This document shows, in pieces, positions 24,944 through 35,044 of a stretch of 64,000 nucleotides of DNA. Position numbers and translations under genes: made by a program. The notes below the pieces were generated by a model. It did no database searches and was not told where the DNA came from. It worked only from the letters and a program-made list of their open reading frames with translations. The first letter of the stretch is position 1; every line of letters begins with the position of its first letter. The stretch is taken from positions 2,178,501 through 2,242,500 of the forward strand of contig NZ_LWID01000001.1 in NCBI RefSeq assembly GCF_029783845.1. The letters are read 5' to 3'. The stretch comes from Volucribacter amazonae (GTDB lineage: Bacteria > Pseudomonadota > Gammaproteobacteria > Enterobacterales > Pasteurellaceae).

Positions 24944-27328
24944 ATGTCAGCAACAATTAAATTGTTAAGTTCTAAAAAAGAGCTTGCGAGTTATAACATT
25001 AGCAAAGGCGAATCTATTGTATTTGATGGTCAAAGCAAAATAAACTATCAGTTAGTTGACAATGCCACAGGTAAAGCCCCAGAAAAGATTATTGCAAAAC
25101 GAGATGGTAATGATTTGCAAATTACCTTAAATACTGAGAGTTCATCGCCAGATATTATTATTAAGAACTATTATGAAGGCGATAACCCAGAGCAAGCTAA
25201 TAGTAATAGTATGATTATTGGTGAGGCGGCAAATGGTAAGATTTATGCTTATGTACCAGAGTCTGATGAGACGCAAGATGCCGTTGCGATGTTGGATAAT
25301 CAAGAATCAGCTACGCAGATTTTAGGCGAGGAAGAGTTAGATTCTAATGGTTTTTGGGTATATATGCCTTGGTGGGTATTAGGATTAGGTTTATTAGGTG
25401 GCGGTATTGCACTTGCGGTAAATAATGGTAGCAAAAAAGATGGAACAGATAGCGAATCAGCTCCGCAGTCAGGCAATGCAAATACAGTAGGTGGGTTAGG
25501 AACAACGGACGATATTAATTTAGTTCAAGAAACAACACCAGACGCACCAGAATTAGTTGCAGAAATTAATGGTTCTATTACAGCAAGAGTACCAAGGTCA
25601 ATCGCTGAGAATGTTAAGTCAGTAGAAGTATATTACACTGATGAAAACAATGTGGCGAAGACGGTAACAGCAACAAAAAATACTGAGGGAAAATGGTCTA
25701 TTAATCATCCAACAGATAATGCTAATGTATTAATTGATGAGGATACAGGTGTAATTAATCTTGTTGCTGAGGAAGTGAAAGATGGTTCTGAGGTTAGAGC
25801 CAAAGCTGTAGATAATAGTGGCAATAGCACTTCCGAGGAAGATATTGAAGCAGCAAAAGTAATTGCCAACGATAATCCAAGTGGAATTAAATTCTCTGAC
25901 GATGGGTCGCGTATTATAGGAAAAACCGAGCCAGAAGCGGTCGTTGTCGTGAAAGATACTGATGGTAATGTTCTTAGTGGCGATGTGGCAGATGGTTCAG
26001 GGAAATTTACTTTACCGTTAAATCCAGCATTAACGAATGGCGAGGACGTTAAAGTTATCATTGATAGCGGTGAGGGTAATGTAAAAGAGATCGATTTAAC
26101 CGCCCCAGATTTAACTGCCCCAGCAGCCCCTAACTTAGTTGCTGAAGTAGATGGCTCAATCAGTGTTACCCCTCCTATGGATAACGATGTGAAGTCAGTG
26201 CAAGTAAATTACACCGATGAAAATGGTACTGAGAAAACCCTTGTTGCAAGCAAAGACGATGAAGGTAAATGGTCGATTACTGAGCCAACAGACACAGTTG
26301 CAACCATCAATGAAACCTCAGGCGTTATTAGTATTCCTGCCACAGAAGTGAAAGACGGTTCAGAAGTGATCGCTAAAGCCACTGATAATAGTGGCAATAC
26401 TACCTCAGATGAAAATGCTGCGAAAGTGATTGCCAATGAGAATAATTCAACTGGCGTTAAATTCTCTGATGATGGAGCGAGTATTATAGGAAAAACCGCC
26501 CCAGAATCGGTCGTTGTCGTGAAAGATGAAAATAACATTATTATAAGTGAGGGTATTTCAGATGGGGAAGGTAGATTTACTTTACCGTTAAATCCTGCAT
26601 TAACGAATGGCGAGAACGTTAAGGTTATCATTGATAGCGGTGAGAGTGGTGTAAAAGAGATCGATTTAACAGCGCCAGATTTAACCGCCCCAGCAGCCCC
26701 TGACTTAGTTGCTGAAGTAGATGGCTCAATCAGTGTTACCCCTCCTACGGATAACGATGTGAAGTCAGTGCAAGTAAATTACACCGATGAAAATGGTACT
26801 GAGAAAACCCTTGTTGCAACCAAAAACGATGAAGGTAAATGGTCAATTACTGAGCCAACAGGCACAGTTGCAACCATCAATGAAACCTCAGGCGTTATTA
26901 GCATTCCTGCCACAGAAGTGAAAGACGGTTCAGAAGTGATCGCTAAAGCCACTGATAATAGTGGCAATACTACCTCAGATGAAAATGCTGCGAAAGTGAT
27001 TGCCAATGAGAATAATTCAACGGGCATTAAATTCTCTGATGATGGAGCGAGTATTATAGGAAAAACTGAGCCAGAAGCGGTCGTTGTCGTGAAAGATGAA
27101 AATAACATTATTATAAGTGAGGGTATTTCAGATGGGGAAGGTAGATTTACTTTACCATTAAATCCAGCATTAACGAATGGCGAGGACGTTAAGGTTATCA
27201 TTGATAGCGGTGAGGATAATGTAAAAGAGATCGATTTAACCGCCCCAGATTTAACCGCCCCAGCAGCCCCTAACTTAGTTGCTGAAGTAGATGGCTCAAT
27301 CAGTGTTACCCCTCCTACGGATATGTGA
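24944..27328 (+). CDS. Giant Bap-like adhesin, N-terminal fragment (frameshifted)
   Basis: This is the first 794 residues of what should be a 2727-residue type I-secreted repeat adhesin. The start is the ATG at 24944 with GTGAGGA upstream. Residues 1-130 resemble the BapA/LapF-type prefix domain, ending in the hydrophobic GFWVYMPWWVLGLGLLGGG segment (near 133-151). From about residue 190, Ig-like repeats of about 190 residues follow (LVAEVDGSISVTPP ... NYTDENGTEKT ... GKWSITEPT). In the third near-identical copy four bases are missing compared with its neighbours (GGATAACGATGTG becomes GGATATGTG, about 27321-27324), producing a TGA at 27326. Restoring them joins this ORF in frame to the next one. 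As read, this product lacks the C-terminal secretion region, so it is probably non-functional. Confidence 0.75.
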   Translation: MSATIKLLSSKKELASYNISKGESIVFDGQSKINYQLVDNATGKAPEKIIAKRDGNDLQITLNTESSSPDIIIKNYYEGDNPEQANSNSMIIGEAANGKIYAYVPESDETQDAVAMLDNQESATQILGEEELDSNGFWVYMPWWVLGLGLLGGGIALAVNNGSKKDGTDSESAPQSGNANTVGGLGTTDDINLVQETTPDAPELVAEINGSITARVPRSIAENVKSVEVYYTDENNVAKTVTATKNTEGKWSINHPTDNANVLIDEDTGVINLVAEEVKDGSEVRAKAVDNSGNSTSEEDIEAAKVIANDNPSGIKFSDDGSRIIGKTEPEAVVVVKDTDGNVLSGDVADGSGKFTLPLNPALTNGEDVKVIIDSGEGNVKEIDLTAPDLTAPAAPNLVAEVDGSISVTPPMDNDVKSVQVNYTDENGTEKTLVASKDDEGKWSITEPTDTVATINETSGVISIPATEVKDGSEVIAKATDNSGNTTSDENAAKVIANENNSTGVKFSDDGASIIGKTAPESVVVVKDENNIIISEGISDGEGRFTLPLNPALTNGENVKVIIDSGESGVKEIDLTAPDLTAPAAPDLVAEVDGSISVTPPTDNDVKSVQVNYTDENGTEKTLVATKNDEGKWSITEPTGTVATINETSGVISIPATEVKDGSEVIAKATDNSGNTTSDENAAKVIANENNSTGIKFSDDGASIIGKTEPEAVVVVKDENNIIISEGISDGEGRFTLPLNPALTNGEDVKVIIDSGEDNVKEIDLTAPDLTAPAAPNLVAEVDGSISVTPPTDM

Positions 27329-28385
27329 AGTCAGTGCAAGTAAATTACACCGATGAAAATGGTACTGAGAAAACCCTTGTTGCAACCAAAAACGATGAAG
27401 GTAAATGGTCAATTACTGAGCCAACAGGCACAGTTGCAACCATCAATGAAACCTCAGGTGTTATTAGCATTCCTGCCACAGAAGTGAAAGACGGTTCAGA
27501 AGTGATCGCTAAAGCCACTGATAATAGTGGCAATACTACCTCAGATGAAAATGCTGCGAAAGTGATTGCCAATGAGAATAATTCAACTGGCATTAAATTC
27601 TCTGACGATGGAGCGAGTATTATAGGAAAAACTGAGCCAGAAGCGGTCGTTGTCGTGAAAGATGAAAATAACATTATTATAAGTGAGGGTATTTCAGATG
27701 GGGAAGGTAGATTTACTTTACCATTAAATCCAGCATTAACGAATGGCGAGAACGTTAAGGTTATCATTGATAGCGGTGAGAGTGGTGTAAAAGAGATCGA
27801 TTTAACCGCCCCAGATTTAACCGCCCCAGCAGCCCCTAACTTAGTTGCTGAAGTAGATGGCTCAATCAGTGTTACCCCTCCTACGGATAACGATGTGAAG
27901 TCAGTGCAAGTGAATTACACCGATGAAAATGGTACTGAGAAAACCCTTGTTGCAAGCAAAAATGATGAAGGTAAATGGTCAATTACTGAGCCAACAGGCA
28001 CAGTTGCAACCATCAATGAAACCTCAGGCGTTATTAGCATTCCTGCCACAGAAGTGAAAGACGGTTCAGAAGTGATCGCTAAAGCCACTGATAATAGTGG
28101 CAATACTACCTCAGATGAAAATGCTGCGAAAGTGATTGCCAATGAAAATAATTCAACTGGCATTAAATTCTCTCCTGATGGAGCGAGTATTATAGGGAAA
28201 ACTGAGCCAGAAGCGGTCGTTGTCGTGAAAGATACTGATGGCAATGTTCTTAGTGGCGATGTGGCAGATGGTTCAGGTAATGTTATTTTACTTCTCGATC
28301 CTGCATTAACCAACGGTGAGAAAGTTATCGTAACAATAAATGAGGGAGAAGATAATGGAAAACTTATTAATTTAGTCGCCCCAGA
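26110..28385 (+). repeat. Four tandem 570-bp near-identical units in the adhesin gene
   Basis: Landmarks recur at exactly 570 bp (for example the CAGCAGCCCC ending at 26130, 26700 and 27270), and then at 566 bp (27836) because of the 4-bp deletion. Units are almost identical at nucleotide level, with few substitutions. A diverged fifth unit precedes them from about 25.54 kb. The last unit ends with a segment (DTDGNVLSGDVADGSG) shared with the first, diverged one, suggesting recombination among units. Confidence 0.85.
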
Positions 28386-31300
28386 TTTGACAGCACCTGA
28401 ACAACCAACATTTAAGGATAATAATGGGGCAGTTGAAATTATTCCGCCATCAGATGATGATGTGAAGTCTGTAACAGTAAATTATACAGATGAAAAAGAG
28501 CAAGAAAAAACCGTTATAGCCACAAAAGAAGAAGGCAAATGGAAAATTACTAGCCCTGAAGATGAATCAACAGTCAGCATAAATACTGATACTGGCGTAA
28601 TTACAATTCCAGCTACGGAAGTAAAAGATAATTCGACAGTAACGGCCACCGCAACGGATATAAGTGGTAATCCAACTCAACCAGCTACCCATACTGCGGG
28701 CAGTAATCCAGTAACAGCAGAAACTTCAACGCCATCAACTGGAGGAGCTGATGATTCAACATCGGAGCAAAGTTCTGAGCCTAGTGAATCAGGAGCAACA
28801 GGTCAGGTAGAGCTTGCTAAACCAACCCTTGAGGCTAAAGATGATGGTTCAGTAGTAATTAATCCACCAGCAGAAGAAAATGTTCAATCTGTGGTTGTGA
28901 GTTATACTGATGAAGCAGGTAATAGCCAAACAGTTACTGCGACAAAAACTGGAGAAACTTGGACAATTACTCAACCAACGGACGGTTCTCAGGTAACGAT
29001 TGATGAAAATTCAGGACAAATTACGCTTTCACCGGGGGCTGTACAAGATAATTCAGAGGTAACAGCAGTAGCGAAATATACAGATGATAAAACTTCATCT
29101 GATAGTGTTACTTCAAAAGCAGATACGGACATCACAGCTCCGAACAAACCAACTGCTAATTTTGTGGTTGGTGATGACAATACACAAAGCATAGAAGGTG
29201 TTACCGAACCAAATAACAAAGTAACTATTACCTTACCAAATGGGGAAACTGTAACGACGACAGCTGATACAGAGGGTAAGTATAAAGTTGAAATCCCAAC
29301 TCAATTAGATGGAGCAAAAATTAATGTAACTGCCACAGATTTATCAGGTAATGTTTCTGATAAAACTGAAGTAACGGTGGATTTGACAGCCCCTGACAAA
29401 CCAACGTTCAAGGATAATAATGGGGCAGTTGAAATTATTCCGCCATCAGACGATGATGTGAAGTCTGTAACAGTAAATTATACAGATGAAAAAGAGCAAG
29501 AAAAAACCGTTATAGCCACAAAAGAAGAAGGCAAATGGAAAATTACTAGCCCTGAAAATGAATCAACAGTCAGTATAGATCCTGATACTGGCGTAATTAC
29601 AATTCCAGCTACGGAAGTAAAAGATAATTCGACAGTAACGGCCACCGCAACGGATATAAGTGGTAATCCAACTCAACCAGCTAGCCATACTGCGGGCAGT
29701 AATCCAGTAACAGCAGAAACTTCAACGCCATCAACTGGAGCTGATGATTCAACATCGGAGCAAAGTTCTGAGTCTAGTGGATCAGGAGCAACAGGTCAGG
29801 TAGAGCTTGCTAAACCAACCCTTGAGGCTAAAGATGATGGTTCAGTAGTAATTAATCCACCAGTAGGAGAAAATGTTCAATCTGTGGTTGTGAGTTATAC
29901 TGATGAATCAGATGAATCGCAGAGCGTTACTGCAACGAAAACAGGAGAAACTTGGACAATTACTCAACCGACAGATGGTTCTACGGTAACTATTAATACA
30001 AGTTCAGGAACTATTACGCTTCCAGCAGAAGCAGTAAAAGATAATTCTACTGTAACAGCTGAGGCTAAATGGACAGATGAGCAGACTTCTTCGGATAAGG
30101 TTGAGGCAAAAGCGAATTTGACGAATGTTGCCACCGATGAAGAAGATCCTCAACAGGGGGCAAGTGAGCCTACGGAAGATACATCAGAAAAAGATCAACA
30201 AACTGATTCACAAGAATCAGATAAAGCTGATGGCAATGGTTCGGAAGACAGCAACACCACTACCCCTGTTAAAGAGGAAAATGGGGAGCAAGAGTCTGAG
30301 AATGGACAAACCTCAGAAACAGATACTTCAACCGCTGAACAAGGTAATAATACTGGTTCTGATGAAACAGGTACAGGTACAGGAACAGAAACCGAGCCTA
30401 CACAGGAAAGTCAAGTAGAGGGCGAGCAAAAAGAGGAAGAGAAAGGTTCTGAAACAGCAGAGAAAGAATCTGAATCAGACCAATCTTCTCAAACTTCACC
30501 TGCAGAAGATGAAACCAAGGGTGAGGAAGAACAAGAAACGGCTCAAGAAGAAGCAGAAGAAACGCCAAGACCAGAAGCTCAAACAGGCGAACAAGCTGAG
30601 GAGCAGAAAGAATCATCGAATCCTCCTATTTCAGGTGCAACTTCTGAGGGCGGACAAGAGGGAAGTCAATCAACTGTAACCACTGAGTTTGCTAAACCAA
30701 CACTTGACGCTAAAGATGATGGTTCAGTAGTAATTAATCCACCAGCAGAAGAAAATGTTCAATCTGTGGTTGTGAGTTATACTGATGAATCAGATAAATC
30801 ACAGAGCGTTACTGCAACGAAAACTGGAGAAACTTGGACAATTACTCAGCCAACAGACGGTTCTAAGGTAACAATTGATGAAAATTCAGGACAAATTACG
30901 CTTTCTCCGGGGGCTGTGAAAGATAATTCAGAGGTAACGGCAGTAGCGAAAGGCGAGGGAGATAAAACTTCCACTAATAATGTTACTTCTAAAGCAGATA
31001 CTGATACAACACCACCTGATGCACCAACTGCCGAAGTTGTAATCGGTGATGATGATAAACAAAGCGTTGAAGGAACAGCGGAGCCAAACAGTAAGATCAC
31101 AATTACTTTACCAAAAGATGGTCAAACGGTAACCACAACGACGAATTCTGAAGGTAAATATAAAGTTGAAATTCCAACTCAAGAAAATGGTGCAGTATTG
31201 AAAGTTACAGCCACTGATGAGGCTGGTAATAAATCAGATGAAACAGATGCAATCGTAAAAACAGAATTTACGGCGACAATTACGCTTAGTGGTTTAGAAG

Positions 31301-33123
31301 ATACAGGCTATGATAGCTCAACAGAAGCTGGTAAAGCTTATTTAGCTGCCAAAGGGCATTCTGCCAACACGTTGACAGATATGGTTACGAAAGATAATAC
31401 CTTTGATTTATCTGGCGGAAGTAATAAGTCTGGTGCTGAAATTAGTTATCAAGTGAGTTCGGATAAAAATTCTTGGACAGACACAACAGCTCAACAAGCT
31501 AATTTAGCTGATGGTACTTATTACTATCGCACAGTGGCGAAAAAAGGAGCGGATACAGTTTATTCTGAGGTTATTTCTGTTACGGTAGATAACACCCCGC
31601 CAGATATTATTATGTCAGCGGAGAGTGATGGAGCATTATTTATCGGTGCTAAGAATCCTGCAGCTTTTGAGCCCGGCTCATTATTAGTGGCTGAATATAA
31701 AATGAGTGATGGAACAGCAAAAACCTCAATTATTGTTAGAGGCCCTGATGTGGAGAATAAGCCAGATTGGTACTTTGTCGAAGGCTCTGATAAGTTCCCG
31801 GGGGTAGTCCAGAAAGAAACAGGAGGTTTTAGATTCCCTGCAGGTTCATTACGTGCAGATAGTAAAGTAGAGGTTACGCTTTACAATGTTAATGGCGATA
31901 GCAGTTCTTCTAAGGTGTTTACTCCGCCTCAGATTATTAAAGGGAATGTTAATCAAGCGATAACAGAGACGCAGGCTCCAGCTAAAAGTACAGGTATTAT
32001 GCAAACTAATGAGGCCGCTGTACAAAAAATGACGTCTGACGGTGATACGGTTATTTTCCTAAATAATATTACTTCCACAAATGGACGTTTAGAAACTGGA
32101 GCAGGCGATGATATGGTAATTATCAAGGATCGCTTGAATAGTGGTGCTACGGTGGATATGGGCGAAGGAAATAACACTCTTTTCGTTGGTTCAATACACA
32201 ATAATTCCAATGTATATTTTGGCAGTGGTGATGATGTTCTTTCCTTTAATGCCTCAGAGCATTGGAATGATAAAAAGGTATTTGGCTATATCAACACTAG
32301 TGCAGCACAACGTCAGGTTAAGGTAAACCAAGATAATGGCGATCACGATAATCTGAAAACCATTAGTACTGATGCACCATTTATTGATTTAGGAGATGGT
32401 AATAATGTATTTACAACAACGGAAGGAATGGGGCTTCGATTTGAAATTGGTTATATTATCTCAGGGAAAGGCGATGATCTCTTTGATTTAAGTAACTCTG
32501 CCATTTATCATACTCAATGGGCTGATAAAGTTATTTTTAATACTGGGTTTGGTAATGATACCTTTAAATTAGGGGGTATGAGAGGGAAAGCGCGTATCTA
32601 TTTGGGCGATGGCGATGATACCTATGTGATGGTTGGCACCAAAAATTCTGAAATTGATGAAACAGGAATTTTTGATAGAGGCACCGTATATTTGGGTAGC
32701 GGTAACGATATTGTTATTGTTGAGTCAGGAGCAAGATGGTTAGGGCAGCTAAATGGAACTTATTATAAGATCGAAGGCGGTTCAGGTATTGATACCATTA
32801 ATTTACCGAATTCTAATTTTAACTTGCAATATGTTTCAGAAATTGAGGTTGTTAATCGTTCTGGAGGGACTTTAACGCTAACTGATACTGCTATTGTTAA
32901 TAATGCGGCTAAGGAAGAAATTCAGTTTGGTAATATTGATTTCAAACCTAATATGTTGATGATTAAAGGAACAGGAACGGTTGATTTTAGTAATAATGCT
33001 ATTTTAAATACTAAATCTTCTGATACAGTTACTTATGATGGTGAGCAATATTATACATATAGCCCGACTATAAATGGTCAAACTTATAGTATTCTTATTG
33101 ATACTGATATTAATGTTATCTAA
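27325..33123 (+). CDS. Giant Bap-like adhesin, C-terminal part (RTX-like, type I-secreted)
   Basis: This 1932-residue reading frame continues the adhesin after the 4-bp deletion. Its GTG overlaps the upstream stop (ATGTGA), so reinitiation is conceivable, but there is no ribosome site. Order: two more copies of the 190-residue unit (to about 28.4 kb), then diverged Ig-like repeats (KPTLEAKDDGSVVINPP type) with Ser/Thr-rich links. An acidic Glu/Ser/Thr/Gln-rich linker (30.12-30.69 kb) and more Ig-like domains follow. The C-terminal 400 residues have seven or more calcium-binding RTX-like motifs (GAGDDMVII, GSGDDVLSF, GKGDDLFDL, GDGDDTYVM, GSGNDIVIV). The extreme C-terminus is the expected secretion signal. 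No type I transporter genes are in the window. A terminator follows at 33143. Confidence 0.8.
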   Translation: MKSVQVNYTDENGTEKTLVATKNDEGKWSITEPTGTVATINETSGVISIPATEVKDGSEVIAKATDNSGNTTSDENAAKVIANENNSTGIKFSDDGASIIGKTEPEAVVVVKDENNIIISEGISDGEGRFTLPLNPALTNGENVKVIIDSGESGVKEIDLTAPDLTAPAAPNLVAEVDGSISVTPPTDNDVKSVQVNYTDENGTEKTLVASKNDEGKWSITEPTGTVATINETSGVISIPATEVKDGSEVIAKATDNSGNTTSDENAAKVIANENNSTGIKFSPDGASIIGKTEPEAVVVVKDTDGNVLSGDVADGSGNVILLLDPALTNGEKVIVTINEGEDNGKLINLVAPDLTAPEQPTFKDNNGAVEIIPPSDDDVKSVTVNYTDEKEQEKTVIATKEEGKWKITSPEDESTVSINTDTGVITIPATEVKDNSTVTATATDISGNPTQPATHTAGSNPVTAETSTPSTGGADDSTSEQSSEPSESGATGQVELAKPTLEAKDDGSVVINPPAEENVQSVVVSYTDEAGNSQTVTATKTGETWTITQPTDGSQVTIDENSGQITLSPGAVQDNSEVTAVAKYTDDKTSSDSVTSKADTDITAPNKPTANFVVGDDNTQSIEGVTEPNNKVTITLPNGETVTTTADTEGKYKVEIPTQLDGAKINVTATDLSGNVSDKTEVTVDLTAPDKPTFKDNNGAVEIIPPSDDDVKSVTVNYTDEKEQEKTVIATKEEGKWKITSPENESTVSIDPDTGVITIPATEVKDNSTVTATATDISGNPTQPASHTAGSNPVTAETSTPSTGADDSTSEQSSESSGSGATGQVELAKPTLEAKDDGSVVINPPVGENVQSVVVSYTDESDESQSVTATKTGETWTITQPTDGSTVTINTSSGTITLPAEAVKDNSTVTAEAKWTDEQTSSDKVEAKANLTNVATDEEDPQQGASEPTEDTSEKDQQTDSQESDKADGNGSEDSNTTTPVKEENGEQESENGQTSETDTSTAEQGNNTGSDETGTGTGTETEPTQESQVEGEQKEEEKGSETAEKESESDQSSQTSPAEDETKGEEEQETAQEEAEETPRPEAQTGEQAEEQKESSNPPISGATSEGGQEGSQSTVTTEFAKPTLDAKDDGSVVINPPAEENVQSVVVSYTDESDKSQSVTATKTGETWTITQPTDGSKVTIDENSGQITLSPGAVKDNSEVTAVAKGEGDKTSTNNVTSKADTDTTPPDAPTAEVVIGDDDKQSVEGTAEPNSKITITLPKDGQTVTTTTNSEGKYKVEIPTQENGAVLKVTATDEAGNKSDETDAIVKTEFTATITLSGLEDTGYDSSTEAGKAYLAAKGHSANTLTDMVTKDNTFDLSGGSNKSGAEISYQVSSDKNSWTDTTAQQANLADGTYYYRTVAKKGADTVYSEVISVTVDNTPPDIIMSAESDGALFIGAKNPAAFEPGSLLVAEYKMSDGTAKTSIIVRGPDVENKPDWYFVEGSDKFPGVVQKETGGFRFPAGSLRADSKVEVTLYNVNGDSSSSKVFTPPQIIKGNVNQAITETQAPAKSTGIMQTNEAAVQKMTSDGDTVIFLNNITSTNGRLETGAGDDMVIIKDRLNSGATVDMGEGNNTLFVGSIHNNSNVYFGSGDDVLSFNASEHWNDKKVFGYINTSAAQRQVKVNQDNGDHDNLKTISTDAPFIDLGDGNNVFTTTEGMGLRFEIGYIISGKGDDLFDLSNSAIYHTQWADKVIFNTGFGNDTFKLGGMRGKARIYLGDGDDTYVMVGTKNSEIDETGIFDRGTVYLGSGNDIVIVESGARWLGQLNGTYYKIEGGSGIDTINLPNSNFNLQYVSEIEVVNRSGGTLTLTDTAIVNNAAKEEIQFGNIDFKPNMLMIKGTGTVDFSNNAILNTKSSDTVTYDGEQYYTYSPTINGQTYSILIDTDINVI

Positions 33124-33142
33124 TTAGTCTTTTTAAATAATT

Positions 33143-33166
33143 CTGCCCCATTTGGGGCAGTTTTTT
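33143..33166 (+). terminator. Terminator after the adhesin
   Basis: Stem CTGCCCCA/TGGGGCAG (33143-33150 with 33153-33160) is followed by six T residues, 20 bases after the stop codon. Confidence 0.9.
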
Positions 33167-33179
33167 AGGACTAAACTTT

Positions 33180-33216
33180 GGTGTAATAATAACCCCCTAT
33201 TTTTGTTCATTACACC
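33180..33216. repeat. 37-bp remnant of IS256-like terminal repeats
   Basis: GGTGTAAT...ATTACACC forms inverted tips. The right arm read backwards (GTGTAATGAACAAAAATAG) resembles the end of the IS at 57294 (GTGTAATGGACAAAATAG). It may be a minimal two-ended relic of that element, lying directly before a MITE. Confidence 0.4.
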
Positions 33217-33220
33217 ATAA

Positions 33221-33326
33221 TATAGTCGCCTCACTTTAAAATAAGGCAAGGCGATGCACCAAAGACAGTACAAAGAGTATGGCGAGATGTGCCGACGTTG
33301 TATTATTTTAAAGTGGAACGACTATA
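33221..33326 (+). repeat. Full-length TATAGTCG element, adhesin/ruvB gap
   Basis: 106-bp copy with a variant left arm (TATAGTCGCCTCACTTTAAA) and several interior differences. It belongs to the same subtype as the half-copy at 24418. Its right end is 15 bases beyond the ruvB stop. Confidence 0.88.
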
Positions 33327-33341
33327 AAACCACTATATTTT

Positions 33342-34349
33342 TTAATCTTTTGTATATTGCAAACCAAAATGCAAATAAGTTCTTGCTGTCGCTATACGTC
33401 CCCTTGGTGTACGTTGTAAAAAACCTTGTTGAATTAAATAAGGTTCTAATACATCTTCAATGGTATCCCGTTCCTCGCCAATGGCAGCCGCCAAATTATC
33501 CAATCCTACTGGCCCACCACTAAAACGTTCAATTAAGGCTAACAATAATTTACGATCCATAAAATCAAACCCAGCTTCATCAACCTCAAGCATAGCCAAA
33601 GCCGATTGTGCTATTTGCTCGGAAATTACACTATTGTTTTTAACATCAGCATAATCTCGCACACGTCTTAACAAACGATTAGCAATTCTTGGTGTTCCTC
33701 GAGAACGGCGCGCAACTTCCTGTGAAGCAGTTGGCGAAATTTGCAAATTTAAGCAATTCGCACTACGGCTCACAATAGAAGTCAAATCCTCAATAGAATA
33801 AAATTCAAGACGTTGAACAATACCAAAACGATCACGCAACGGCGAAGTTAATGAACCAGCCCGAGTGGTTGCCCCAATCAAGGTAAATGGTGGTAAATCT
33901 AATTTAATAGAACGTGCCGCTGGACCTTCGCCGATCATAATATCAAGCTGATAATCTTCCATTGCTGGATAAAGCACTTCCTCAATGGCTGGCGATAAAC
34001 GATGAATTTCATCAATAAACAACACATCATAAGGCTCAAGATTGGTCAACATCGCCGCCAAATCCCCAGCTTTTTCCAGTACAGGTCCTGAAGTCGTGCG
34101 AATATTAACCCCCATTTCATTTGCCACAATATTGGCTAAGGTGGTTTTCCCCAATCCGGGTGGACCAAAAATTAACAAATGATCGAGGGCATCTTGTCTT
34201 AATTTTGCCGCCTCAATAAAAATTTTCATTTGTTCACAAACCTGTGGTTGCCCCACATAATCTGCTAATAATTTAGGACGAATTGCACGATCAATATATT
34301 CTTCATCAAGTTTTGCCGAAGGGCTAATAATTCTATCTGCTTCTATCAT
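33342..34349 (-). CDS. ruvB: Holliday junction branch migration helicase RuvB
   Basis: RuvB is the AAA+ hexameric motor that drives branch migration with RuvA. The 335 residues contain Walker A GPPGLGKTT (62-70), Walker B FIDEIH (111-116), sensor-1 GATTRAG and the arginine-finger region SPLRDRFG. The C-terminal winged helix (GLDNLAAAIGEERDTIEDVLEPYLIQQG) is also present. It lies 20 bases downstream of ruvA in one operon. Confidence 0.97.
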   Translation of the reverse strand: MIEADRIISPSAKLDEEYIDRAIRPKLLADYVGQPQVCEQMKIFIEAAKLRQDALDHLLIFGPPGLGKTTLANIVANEMGVNIRTTSGPVLEKAGDLAAMLTNLEPYDVLFIDEIHRLSPAIEEVLYPAMEDYQLDIMIGEGPAARSIKLDLPPFTLIGATTRAGSLTSPLRDRFGIVQRLEFYSIEDLTSIVSRSANCLNLQISPTASQEVARRSRGTPRIANRLLRRVRDYADVKNNSVISEQIAQSALAMLEVDEAGFDFMDRKLLLALIERFSGGPVGLDNLAAAIGEERDTIEDVLEPYLIQQGFLQRTPRGRIATARTYLHFGLQYTKD

Positions 34350-34369
34350 AATTTTTATTCTATTTCAGG

Positions 34370-34981
34370 CTATAATGCTGTTTTTAAGGCTTGACGAATC
34401 AACTGCTCACTATTTAACTCAGGTTTATTGACTTTTTTCACCATTTTTTCTGCCTCGGCAGGTTTATAGCCTAAAGCAATCAAGGCGGAAATCGCTTCTT
34501 CCAATGGATTATTATCAATCGCAAAATCTATCGTTTGACTTGGTAAATGACTGCTTTGCACAAAAAAGTCCGTTTTTTGTTGCTTAAACTTCCCTTTTAG
34601 CTCCACCAACAAACGCTCTGCGGTTTTTTTGCCAACTCCGGGAATTTTCACTAATTTAGATAATTCCTCTCGTTCAATGGCATAAATAAACTCATCAACA
34701 GACATAGCGGACAATATAGCTAGAGCCAGTTTAGGACCAACACCATTGGTTTTAATTAACTCACGAAATAAAGTGCGGTCAGTTTTTTGTGCAAATCCAA
34801 ATAATAAATGTGCATCTTCACGCACCACAAGATGAGTAAACAATGTGGCTTGTTGACCAAGTTCAGGCAAGTTATAAAAACTGGTCATAGGCAATAACAA
34901 TTCATATCCCACCCCCTGTACATCAAGCAATACTTCAGGCGGTTGTTTTTCTAGCAAAATCCCTTGTAAACGACCTATCAT
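34370..34981 (-). CDS. ruvA: Holliday junction DNA-binding protein RuvA
   Basis: RuvA tetramers bind four-way junctions and load RuvB. With the ATG at 34981 (MIGRLQGILLEK) the product is 203 residues, the normal length. An upstream TTG in frame is rejected. It shows an OB-fold N-terminus, two HhH motifs (TNGVGPKLALAIL near 80 and IPGVGKKTAERLLVELK near 115) and the C-terminal RuvB-binding domain (EEAISALIALGYKPAEAEKMV). An uptake sequence is embedded near 34771. No ruvC lies upstream. A LexA-like box precedes the gene. Confidence 0.96.
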   Translation of the reverse strand: MIGRLQGILLEKQPPEVLLDVQGVGYELLLPMTSFYNLPELGQQATLFTHLVVREDAHLLFGFAQKTDRTLFRELIKTNGVGPKLALAILSAMSVDEFIYAIEREELSKLVKIPGVGKKTAERLLVELKGKFKQQKTDFFVQSSHLPSQTIDFAIDNNPLEEAISALIALGYKPAEAEKMVKKVNKPELNSEQLIRQALKTAL

Positions 34982-35028
34982 ATTTTTTCCCAATTTATCA
35001 GCATAATGGGCTATATAATAAATAAAAA

Positions 35029-35044
35029 CTGTATAAATAGCCAG
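35029..35044 (-). promoter_or_regulatory. LexA (SOS) box candidate upstream of ruvA
   Basis: The minus strand reads CTGG-CTATTTAT-ACAG, a CTGN-N8-NCAG palindrome with one deviation from CTGT-N8-ACAG. It lies about 50 bases before the ruvA start. In E. coli ruvAB is SOS-induced through a similar CTGG-N8-CCAG site. Confidence 0.5.

Noticed and set aside
26209..27767. Three 140-codon antisense ORFs with nearly identical products inside the adhesin
   Set aside because: They recur with the 570-bp repeat and mirror its codon bias. They have no ribosome sites and are shadows of the sense frame.
33254..33523. 89-codon plus-strand ORF at the ruvB end
   Set aside because: Its first third is MITE sequence and the rest is antisense to ruvB.
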